Below, one piece after another: positions 16,008 to 23,064 of a stretch of 28,109 bases of DNA. The notes below the pieces were generated by a model. That model had not been told where the DNA came from, did not search any database, and was given only the letters and a program-made list of their open reading frames with translations. Position numbers and translations under genes: made by a program. The DNA is from a virus: IMG/VR virus record IMGVR_UViG_3300026097_000077, positions 1 through 28,109 of that record, one strand, 5' to 3'. Positions within the stretch are counted from its first letter, which is position 1, and each line of letters starts with the position of its first letter.

Positions 16008-16717
16008 TACACAAACCCTACCATGCCTTGGCTGCGAAGATAGTCACTCACAGCTGATTGTTGATTTGGTCCAAGACCCGCGGTCATTGCACCACTACTC
16101 ATTTGTTGGCCCATACCCGGAAGCGTGCCAAGGCCCATCGAGGCAGGCATCGTCGAAGGGATAGGCGCAGATGCGGGAGCCGTGCTGCTCGGACCTGGCA
16201 TCTGTGCCAACATCGGATTGTCCTGCATCCGTGAGGCCGGACGCTGCTGGATCTGAGGAGCGGCAGGCATAGGCGCAGCGGCGGGCTGTCCGCCCATCAA
16301 GCTCGATACCTGACCCGCTGTTTTCATCATCTGCCCTGGCGTCATCGCCGGAGCCGCGGCAGCAGGTGCAGCGGCTGCGCTTGCAGCAGTGTTAACGCCT
16401 GTCATCGCTGTAGCGGGGGCGGCAGCAGCCGGGGCCGCGGCAGTGGCCGCGTTAGCAGCACCTGCACCAGCCGTCCCAGCGCCAGCACCAAGAGCGCCAG
16501 CCGCACCAAAACCAACAGCATTAAGGGCCGCATCTCCAAGATCGCCGCCCGCCAAAAGTGTTCCGATTCCCGCACCAAGAGCCTTGGGTGCCGCCGCGGC
16601 CACAAGGCCTCCAGCTGCTCCACCAAGACCAAGGGCTCCAGCAATGCCGGTGCCAACTGTGGCCGGAAGGAGGGAACCAGCTAGGCTGCCGAGTAAGGGT
16701 GCTAACAAAGGGACCAT
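16007..16717 (-). CDS. Ala/Gly/Pro-rich internal virion-type protein
   Basis: A 236-aa protein whose first ~85 residues are a glycine-zipper-like hydrophobic region (MVPLLAPLLGSLAGSLLPA and onward, rich in GxxxG and AxxxG), followed by Ala/Pro-rich low complexity and a Met/Pro/Gln-rich end (SDYLRSQGMVGFV). Glycine-zipper segments can insert in membranes, so a role in DNA ejection through the cell envelope is plausible. I chose the start at 16717, where ATG overlaps the zinc-ribbon stop by one base and GGAG lies upstream. The longer frame to 16801 would overlap the zinc-ribbon gene by 85 bases and begins with unrelated sequence. Part of the signal is composition only, so the function is uncertain. 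Confidence 0.65.
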   Translation of the reverse strand: MVPLLAPLLGSLAGSLLPATVGTGIAGALGLGGAAGGLVAAAAPKALGAGIGTLLAGGDLGDAALNAVGFGAAGALGAGAGTAGAGAANAATAAAPAAAAPATAMTGVNTAASAAAAPAAAAPAMTPGQMMKTAGQVSSLMGGQPAAAPMPAAPQIQQRPASRMQDNPMLAQMPGPSSTAPASAPIPSTMPASMGLGTLPGMGQQMSSGAMTAGLGPNQQSAVSDYLRSQGMVGFV

Positions 16718-16923
16718 CAAGCTTCTCCGCGCACCGCTTCCGGTGCTGTAACTATGATTGTTGTACTGCGCCGCTCGGCCCCTGTCCATGGCTGTCCGCA
16801 ATCGGGACAGTTTCCATTCGGGTAGCTCAGAATCTCTTCAGGCGTATCAACCGCGTTACCGCAGTCCTTGCAGTGCACTGTATCAGAACTTGTGGACGGT
16901 TTCCACCCAATGATCTCAGACAT
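16717..16923 (-). CDS. small zinc-ribbon protein
   Basis: A 68-aa protein with two CxxC knuckles, C18-x2-C21 (CKDC) and C39-x2-C42 (CPDC), 17 residues apart: a classic zinc ribbon. The C-terminus (RRSTTIIVTAPEAV) may add beta strands. AAGGA lies upstream of the ATG in the gap after the 98-aa gene. It sits between a small structural-module protein and the first of the internal virion proteins, an odd place for a DNA- or RNA-binding type fold. It may be a structural zinc protein, a small regulator or a moron-like insert. Confidence 0.7.
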   Translation of the reverse strand: MSEIIGWKPSTSSDTVHCKDCGNAVDTPEEILSYPNGNCPDCGQPWTGAERRSTTIIVTAPEAVRGEA

Positions 16924-16933
16924 CTAACATTCC

Positions 16934-17230
16934 TTATGGTGTTGCCACAGTGACAGACCCAACAGCGCCCGTGGCACTCGATCCTTGCACATGTGGTGTG
17001 TTAAGTTCGGACACCTTCAAGTATCCGCCGTGATTAAATACGGTCCCAGGTTCGAGGCCCACGTCGTTAGTTTGCAGGTTCGTAAACACCGTAAATGTGT
17101 TCCGCCCCTCCCCGGGGTTCCGCTCGTTCTGCATGTATACGGACAAAGCCCGTACAATCTCCGCAAGGTACGATTGATCGTACGCTGCCGGAGGGACAGG
17201 CAAGAACGGAAGGGGTAGGTTGCGAGACAT
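16934..17230 (-). CDS. conserved small structural-module protein
   Basis: A 98-aa protein. The N-terminal two thirds (LPFLPVPPAAYDQSYLAEIVRALSVYMQNERNPG) recalls small proteins next to the DNA stabilisation gene in marine podoviruses. The last ~20 residues (QGSSATGAVGSVTVATP) are one copy of the GxVGSVTV repeat seen many times in the 212-aa protein at 22416-23054. The start overlaps the stop of the gp10-like gene as TAATG, so the two are translated together. It may be a minor tail-tip or decoration component; the function is unknown. Confidence 0.7.
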   Translation of the reverse strand: MSRNLPLPFLPVPPAAYDQSYLAEIVRALSVYMQNERNPGEGRNTFTVFTNLQTNDVGLEPGTVFNHGGYLKVSELNTPHVQGSSATGAVGSVTVATP

Positions 17231-19137
17231 TAGCGCCTCCCGTCAGGGCGTATGTCGATCCTTGGTGAGCCCAAGCGCCAAGTCGTACCCAACAGCTCAG
17301 ACGACAGCTTAAACGACAACTGCCGACCGCGGAGGCGGAAGTCCACCTGCTGCTTGTTGTTGTCGAAATAACTTACCGTCGAAGACTTGAGGTAGTTGCC
17401 GCCTGACACGTTGCGAACATTAAGTGTAACGTCGACGTAAGGGCTGTCGTTCGAGGAGTTCTCAAACGACACGTCAGGCAGTACGCGGCGAATCAAACTA
17501 AACTGCTCGCCGTCTCCAATGTCCAAGGGCGACGATTGGATAAACGACTCGATAGGCGTTGCAGGCGTCGTGCTGCCGTCATCCGATCCCACCTCGTGAG
17601 AGTACAGGTAACCGTCCAGACCAGCGCCGATCGGCGTGTCGTACACACCACGGTCAATCCAGCCCGCCCGCATAAGGTTGCCGTAGTACCAGAGGTTTTC
17701 AGCGTAGTTATAGATCACGTACCGGTCATTCACTACACTCGTCGAGGACGGATAGAACCACCACACCTCAGAGTGCGCCGAGTTCAACCCAGCTACGACC
17801 TTGGCCCTTTGGCTGACGTTAAAGTCGTCAAAGACATAGCCTCGTACAGAGCACGGAATGCGCTGAACAGCCCCGTTATAGACGTAGAACTCCTCGCGGC
17901 CCATCCAGAACACTTGGTCGTCCGTGGCCACAGCGGCCTCCTGACCAGCGAGCGTGATGTTCTCAGAGATCAAGTTGATCCCAAACGTAAACGGTGGCCC
18001 TAAGTACTGCATTGCATACAGCGACACGTCCGTAAAAACCAAGACCTGCTGGCGAGTTTCTACCGCAGCAACGATCTCGGATCCCGAATCAATGCGCAGA
18101 TCGCCCGCCGTGTTGGTAGCCGTCGGAGTCCAGTTCGCAATGTTTTCTTGGTCCGAGAACCGAATGAGCATCGGGTCTTGCACACCGGGATCTGTGATAG
18201 GGTCGCAACCAAAGGCAATAACGTGCCGGTCACGGTCCGAAACCAGGATCTGCTTTGCTACAGTGGGGGTGTCAGACGCTCCGCTAAGGGTGGACAACGG
18301 AACGGCGCGCTGGAAGTTACCGATCGTCGATGCGCTACGGTCCCAGTAGTACACGTCGCCGTCTCTGGGGTTAATAATCAGGTCTTCGCCAAAGTTGTCA
18401 TGTGACCAATGGCGCAGCGTAGCAGTGATCGTGGTCACTGATGCAGCGGAGCCCCATGCATTTCGGCCCCATGTACCAGCGCCCCATCCAGCGCCCGCAA
18501 CAACAACATCAGGTGCTGTGTTGAGCTGGTAGGCACCAACGACAGAGCTTCCGCCGTCGCCTGTATCAGAGCTATCGGCCGTCACATAGGTGGGGTCCAG
18601 CTGACCGTCAACAGTGATGTTACCGATCGCGGTCCCCGCTTCTCGGGCCTCGATCACATAGCTGTTCTCGTTGATTAGGCCGACGATCTGATACTCTTGG
18701 TTTAGAACATCCGCAGTAATGTTGCCGCCCAAGCTGACAGCGTCAGTAAATGCCACGAAGTCATTGACTGCCGCACCGTGCAGCGTGTCACTGACTGTGA
18801 TCTCATAGGAACCGTCAGTGGCTGAGAAAGTAACGTCACCAGCTGCAGTGGTTTCACGAAGAGGAGTGATGTCGTAGAGACCTTGCCCCTCTTCGATATA
18901 GTATTTCTGCCCAGTGCCGATACCCAGAAGACGCTCACCAATCAACGTGCGCCAAGGATGCATAGCACTGGCGTCACCTAAATAGGATCGTTGACTATAC
19001 TTCACCCAGCCCCCGATTTTCTCCGGGAAGCCTTTAGTAAAGCGTACCTTGTCACCGTCGTGCCAACCACCCTCGTTGGTGTAGTTGGTCACCTCACGGT
19101 TGATACCCGGGCGAAACTGGAACTTGGTCAGCGGCAT
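17230..19137 (-). CDS. P22 gp10-like packaged DNA stabilisation / tail hub protein
   Basis: A 635-aa beta-rich protein. The N-terminus (LTKFQFRPGINREVTNYTNEGGWHDGDKVRF, then EKIGGW) is a pattern I know from marine podovirus virion proteins. The middle resembles the P22 gp10 plan: an instrument-like segment asking whether a value is in range (QQVLVFTDVSLYAMQYLGPP), a mid-domain switch (ISENITLAGQEAAVATDDQVFWMG) and a C-terminal beta domain ending in FKLSSELLGTTWRLGSPRIDIRP. In P22, gp10 plugs the portal channel below gp4. The fit is in arrangement rather than close sequence, so the name is tentative. AAGGGAG lies upstream of the ATG. The gene sits between the tail chaperone and small structural genes, which fits a connector or tail-hub role. 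Confidence 0.6.
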   Translation of the reverse strand: MPLTKFQFRPGINREVTNYTNEGGWHDGDKVRFTKGFPEKIGGWVKYSQRSYLGDASAMHPWRTLIGERLLGIGTGQKYYIEEGQGLYDITPLRETTAAGDVTFSATDGSYEITVSDTLHGAAVNDFVAFTDAVSLGGNITADVLNQEYQIVGLINENSYVIEAREAGTAIGNITVDGQLDPTYVTADSSDTGDGGSSVVGAYQLNTAPDVVVAGAGWGAGTWGRNAWGSAASVTTITATLRHWSHDNFGEDLIINPRDGDVYYWDRSASTIGNFQRAVPLSTLSGASDTPTVAKQILVSDRDRHVIAFGCDPITDPGVQDPMLIRFSDQENIANWTPTATNTAGDLRIDSGSEIVAAVETRQQVLVFTDVSLYAMQYLGPPFTFGINLISENITLAGQEAAVATDDQVFWMGREEFYVYNGAVQRIPCSVRGYVFDDFNVSQRAKVVAGLNSAHSEVWWFYPSSTSVVNDRYVIYNYAENLWYYGNLMRAGWIDRGVYDTPIGAGLDGYLYSHEVGSDDGSTTPATPIESFIQSSPLDIGDGEQFSLIRRVLPDVSFENSSNDSPYVDVTLNVRNVSGGNYLKSSTVSYFDNNKQQVDFRLRGRQLSFKLSSELLGTTWRLGSPRIDIRPDGRR

Positions 19138-19148
19138 ATTGCGCTCCC

Positions 19149-19607
19149 TTATGGCTTAATTGGCCAATCAGCCTCTTCAAGATACGGGAAGTTTGCATGA
19201 TCCGTGATGTCACGCAAAGCCTGACGGTAGGTTGTCATGTCCGCGCTCATAGAAACGTCTGACAAGGCCATCCAGTCTGTGTCAGACAGCTTTGCGTCAC
19301 GTTGCTTGCGAACCTCTTTGGCTTTGGCGTTTGCAGCGTCTGCGATCTGATCGTCTGTCAACGCCACGACAGTCTTGGTCAGGACCCAAGCGCCATCATT
19401 CAGCACAGGCATATCGCTATGCTGCAACCGATGGGTCATCGGGTCGTATTCTGGTGCAGCCTCATAGCCGACAGGATACATCCCGAAAGCAGCCATCGTG
19501 GTTTCTGGTATCTGCTTTGGGAAGCTGGTCTTTGGGTTGTCACGCCGCAAGTCGCCAACCGTGTATGGATACTGGTCAACTTGACCGTTTGTGATTTTGA
19601 CGAACAT
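19149..19607 (-). CDS. phage tail assembly chaperone-like protein
   Basis: A 152-aa protein. The last 50 residues (QRDAKLSDTDWMALSD, then TYRQALRDITDHANFP and EADWPIKP) match the Phage_tail_APC/XkdW-like domain common in tail fibre assembly proteins. The first ~100 residues are a variable N-terminal domain (MFVKITNGQVDQYPYTVGDLRR). Such proteins help fold or attach tail fibres and are usually encoded just after the fibre gene. Here the gene directly follows the 533-aa propeller-like protein, which points to that protein as a client. AGGAG lies seven bases before the ATG. Confidence 0.75.
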   Translation of the reverse strand: MFVKITNGQVDQYPYTVGDLRRDNPKTSFPKQIPETTMAAFGMYPVGYEAAPEYDPMTHRLQHSDMPVLNDGAWVLTKTVVALTDDQIADAANAKAKEVRKQRDAKLSDTDWMALSDVSMSADMTTYRQALRDITDHANFPYLEEADWPIKP

Positions 19608-19628
19608 TGTAAATCTCCTGTCTGTTCG

Positions 19629-21230
19629 TTATTCTTGAGGGCCAAGGGTGTAGGAATAGATAGCGTCTGTAGTGCTGCCAGTAACAAACATTTGAGTTCC
19701 GTCTTCACGGAAAAACACACCCTCTGGATTTGGAAGCTGCGAAGATAGGTTGAAGGTCTGAGAGTGAGATGCGCTGGAAACATCCCAAGCAGTGCTTAGG
19801 TTGTATTCGTTTATGTCATCAGAAGTGGCTGATGTAACAAACATCTTAGTCCCATCTGTTTTAAAGAACACATCAGTCGGGTTAAGCGCTTGTGCAGATA
19901 CACTAAAATTCTGGACATAAGAAGCTGAAGTAATACTCCAAGCCGTACTGAGATTATATTCGTTAACATCGTCACCTGAAATACCCACTACATATAGCTT
20001 AGTGCCATCAGGGCTAATAAATAACCCCTCTGGATTTGTTTCCTGCCCAACAACAGAGAAAAGTCCACCATAAGTACCTGTCGAAATATCCCAAGCAGTA
20101 CTCATATTGTACTGACGAATCTCGTCGCTAGAGTAGTTTATCACATAATACCTTGTCCCGTCCGACTTGAAGAAAACGCCCGTGGGGTCTGCCAGAGTTA
20201 CAACCTCTTGCACTTTAGATAAAGTAGTTAAATCCCAAGGGGTGCCTAGATTATACTCTTCTAGGTCATCCCCAACTCTATCTGTGATGTAAAGTTTAGT
20301 ACCATCGGGCTTAAAGAATAAACTTTCGAGAGATGAAATTATTCCTGGTGGCTCGACACCACCTAAACTATAACCCTCTACTCGGTCATCGTTATACCCA
20401 ATGATGTAGAAAATTCTACCGTCAGGTCTAAGAAAAACCCCCTGAACTTCAGTCTCAATAGCTGCTACAGATAGAGTATTTATTTCAGTACCACTCGAAA
20501 TGTCCCAAGCTACGCTTAAATCATACTGTACGATTTCATCGACACCTACTTCCGCTTGAACCATAAACAACCTCTTACCATCATCGGTAAAAGATATGTT
20601 CTTAGCTTGATTTCCAGTAGATGAAACATCTAACTCTTGCAAGTAGGAAGCAGTTGATATATCCCAAGCTGTGCCTACGCTATATTGAAGTATAGCATCC
20701 GTTGCACTAACAACATACATTTCAGTGCCGTCTGGCTTAAAAAACAATCCGTCGCAAAACGAAGAGTTTCCAGAGATGTCCAACTGGCGAGTATACGTGG
20801 CGGACGAAACATCCCAAGCTGTGCTTAAAGTAAACTGTGATATAAAGTTACTAAACCCTGAAACATACATCTCAGTGCCATCAGGTTTAATGAAAAGAGT
20901 TTGCCCTGCTCCTACCTTGGAGGCCACGCTGAAACCCTGACTATATGTTGCGGATGATGGCTGCCATGCGGTACTTAAATCATACTCATAAACAGTGCTT
21001 GTAGCCGTACCAATGATGTACATTTTAAAACCGTCAGGTTTAAAAAACACTTGTCTAGGGGAGGTTTCCTGACTAGCCACACTAAAAGCAAAAGAAGAGC
21101 CAAGAGAGACTGCCGAAGACAGCGCTCCCGTTAGACTCTCAGGCGGGTCATAATAAGCATAAGACAAGTCCCAAGCGCCTTCGGGGCCAGTAGGGGCCGC
21201 GCCCATCATCAACTTTTTAAAGTTGCTCAT
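19629..21230 (-). CDS. ten-repeat propeller-like protein, candidate receptor-binding protein
   Basis: A 533-aa protein. After ~45 N-terminal residues it consists of about ten repeats of roughly 41-53 residues. The consensus is FFKPDGTKMYV, then a Asp-rich turn, then EYxLSTAWDISSASY and a short strand such as FSVAxQxxxP. The pattern suits four-stranded beta-propeller blades of the YncE/NHL/lactonase kind; ten blades could form one large or two smaller propellers. Repeat 4 is diverged, and repeat 5 lacks the STAWD block. The gene is clearly more A+T-rich than its neighbours. It lies between a tail fibre and a tail assembly chaperone, so a host-binding tail protein is likely. I see no catalytic motif, and a metabolic lactonase is less likely given its place. 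Confidence 0.7.
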   Translation of the reverse strand: MSNFKKLMMGAAPTGPEGAWDLSYAYYDPPESLTGALSSAVSLGSSFAFSVASQETSPRQVFFKPDGFKMYIIGTATSTVYEYDLSTAWQPSSATYSQGFSVASKVGAGQTLFIKPDGTEMYVSGFSNFISQFTLSTAWDVSSATYTRQLDISGNSSFCDGLFFKPDGTEMYVVSATDAILQYSVGTAWDISTASYLQELDVSSTGNQAKNISFTDDGKRLFMVQAEVGVDEIVQYDLSVAWDISSGTEINTLSVAAIETEVQGVFLRPDGRIFYIIGYNDDRVEGYSLGGVEPPGIISSLESLFFKPDGTKLYITDRVGDDLEEYNLGTPWDLTTLSKVQEVVTLADPTGVFFKSDGTRYYVINYSSDEIRQYNMSTAWDISTGTYGGLFSVVGQETNPEGLFISPDGTKLYVVGISGDDVNEYNLSTAWSITSASYVQNFSVSAQALNPTDVFFKTDGTKMFVTSATSDDINEYNLSTAWDVSSASHSQTFNLSSQLPNPEGVFFREDGTQMFVTGSTTDAIYSYTLGPQE

Positions 21231-21236
21231 GCCCTA

Positions 21237-22406
21237 TTACTCCATATCCTGTCCAGCCGTGAAGCCGTACCATGTCGTTCCCGCATCGTGCGTATAAAAC
21301 ACAAACTGATCCACAGCGTTTGCCGCGTCTGTAAGTGTGGGGGCTGTGCCACCGGGCCAATCCACTGCGCTTGGCCATGTAACCGTAAAGCCAGAGGCAG
21401 ATGCGTCCTGCACGATCTTCAACGAAAAGCCATAGGCTGTACCGCTCGCAGGAGGGTTACTGAAAGTAAACGTAGTGTTACCAGACAGAGTCTGCGAAAA
21501 CACGTTACCCGTTTCACAGTTTACAAAAGGAGTAGTGCCCGATAATACAATGAATGACTCATTGTAGCTTGTGGCTTTTATCTCCCCGGTAATACCCACA
21601 TCACCTGTGTACGAAGAAAGGTCAACATCTCCAGCAATCGCACCCCAAGCACCTGAAGAGTAAACCTCAACAAGATCGGTGTCCTCGTTGTAGCGCATCA
21701 TCCCATCCCCAGGAGTGCCGGGTCGTTGAGCCTCTGTTCCCGAAGGGATTAACAATGCGCTGGTTGATGAGGCCGTGGAAATAAAACTAGAGCCGTCACC
21801 TACCAGCCCGTGCGTGTCAGTTGGTGTGACGCCAACAAAGGCGGACAAGGCTGCCGAATAAGCCTGTACGTCTGCGCCAATTTCCAGCCCGAGATTGGTG
21901 CGTGCCGCAGCCGCTGTAGAGGCTCCTGTGCCACCATTGGTGACTGAAAGATCCTGCCCGCTCCAGTTGGCGTTGTTGACCAGAACCTGAAGGCTCGGGG
22001 TCAGATCCGAAACATTTGCTCCAGCCCCGCCGCCGTCAGCATAAATTATCGCTGTATAGCCATCCACCACAGTGACGTTTGTTCCGGACCCCTGTGTGAA
22101 AATAGCACTTTCACCAGAGTCGTTACGGACAAAGTAGATCTTCTGCTGGTCGTTAGGGTCAATGGTAATGGTGTTGGTCCCGCTGGGAGATCCGCCCAAA
22201 ACCAAAAGCTTGTACTGCCCTTCTGACAGCGACCCGTCAGACGTGGTAAGTGTATGGGTGGTGCCGGACAAGGTAACCGAGCCGACGCCGTTCGTCAGAC
22301 GGTCAACAATCTGAAAGTTTACGTTGGTAGTGTCGCCCCACGTACCCGACTGCTCACCTGTCGCGATAAGCTGAATACCTGAGTTTGCTGTATATGTACT
22401 CGCCAT
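21237..22406 (-). CDS. tail fibre protein (389 aa)
   Basis: A Gly/Ser/Thr-rich beta protein. The N-terminus (MASTYTANSGIQLIATGEQSG, then TWGDTTNVNFQIVDR) is common in tail fibre-type proteins of marine phages. The middle has NGGTGASTAAAARTNLGL, a motif frequent in phage tail fibres. The last ~103 residues, from VLSGTTP through GNTTFTF, TVTWPSAVDWPGG and GTTWYGF, are homologous to the end of the 740-aa fibre upstream. The gene is six bases from the propeller-like gene and nine from the repeat protein. It is likely a second host-contact fibre or an accessory fibre tip. AAGGA precedes the ATG. Confidence 0.8.
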   Translation of the reverse strand: MASTYTANSGIQLIATGEQSGTWGDTTNVNFQIVDRLTNGVGSVTLSGTTHTLTTSDGSLSEGQYKLLVLGGSPSGTNTITIDPNDQQKIYFVRNDSGESAIFTQGSGTNVTVVDGYTAIIYADGGGAGANVSDLTPSLQVLVNNANWSGQDLSVTNGGTGASTAAAARTNLGLEIGADVQAYSAALSAFVGVTPTDTHGLVGDGSSFISTASSTSALLIPSGTEAQRPGTPGDGMMRYNEDTDLVEVYSSGAWGAIAGDVDLSSYTGDVGITGEIKATSYNESFIVLSGTTPFVNCETGNVFSQTLSGNTTFTFSNPPASGTAYGFSLKIVQDASASGFTVTWPSAVDWPGGTAPTLTDAANAVDQFVFYTHDAGTTWYGFTAGQDME

Positions 22407-22415
22407 ATTCGTTCC

Positions 22416-23054
22416 TTATGCCGCTATCTCGGTCCAGACAGTGCCGGGGACAGGTTTTATTTCGCCCCAAACTAACACACGTCTCACCTCTCCGCTACCC
22501 TCAATACCCGTCGGGAAAACCGTGGCGGCAGCGGTAGTTGACACGGAACCTACTCGGCTAGACGCTTGAACCCCAATCACCAGCACGTTAACGCCTTGAC
22601 CCTCAACGACCGTAACAGAACCTACGGCGCCGGTGGACTCTAGCCCAGTGACAGGGACATCGGCACCCGCTTCTGCGATAGCCGTACCAACACTCGCGGT
22701 TGCGCTGACCCCAGAGACTGAGGTTACCGCATCTGCTGAAACTCCTGCAGTGCCGACTTGGCCGCCACCACTTGAGCCTGTAGCGATGACGGTGCTACCA
22801 CCAATGACTGAGGTCTGTCCAACACTCCCCGTACTCGCAACCCCGAGTGGAAGCACAACGGCAGTGCCGGTAACGCTGGAGACGGACCCTACGGAAGCTG
22901 TGGCAACCACCCCGAGTGGAAATACTCTGTTTACGTTTCGCGCAGTTACAGCGCCGACTTGGCCTTGCCCAGACACACCTGTGACAGAGACAGCAACGTC
23001 GACGACGCCGCTATCTGCGAAGGTGGTTTGAGCATATGAGGCGAAGCCAAACAT
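22416..23054 (-). CDS. GxVGSV-repeat structural protein
   Basis: A 212-aa protein that opens FGFASYAQTTFADSG and then carries about eight repeats of 22-24 residues with the consensus GVxATGxVGSVxV, ending in EVRRVLVWGEIKPVPGTVW. Each unit gives two short strands, suiting a beta-solenoid or a stack of hairpins. Similar repeat proteins are common in the tail regions of marine T4-like and T7-like phages, where their function is unassigned. It lies between two tail fibre genes, so it is probably part of the adsorption apparatus, such as a fibre stalk or decoration. AAGGAG lies upstream of the ATG. Confidence 0.75.
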   Translation of the reverse strand: MFGFASYAQTTFADSGVVDVAVSVTGVSGQGQVGAVTARNVNRVFPLGVVATASVGSVSSVTGTAVVLPLGVASTGSVGQTSVIGGSTVIATGSSGGGQVGTAGVSADAVTSVSGVSATASVGTAIAEAGADVPVTGLESTGAVGSVTVVEGQGVNVLVIGVQASSRVGSVSTTAAATVFPTGIEGSGEVRRVLVWGEIKPVPGTVWTEIAA

Positions 23055-23064
23055 TATCTACTCC

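Noticed and set aside
16717-16801. Longer N-terminus for the Ala/Gly-rich 236-aa protein
   Set aside because: It would overlap the zinc-ribbon gene by 85 bases; the ATG at 16717 shares a base with that gene's stop and has its own purine-rich site.
19629-21230. Metabolic lactonase or auxiliary metabolic gene
   Set aside because: The repeats suit a propeller, but no metal-binding or catalytic residue pattern is seen, and the gene sits between a tail fibre and a tail chaperone.
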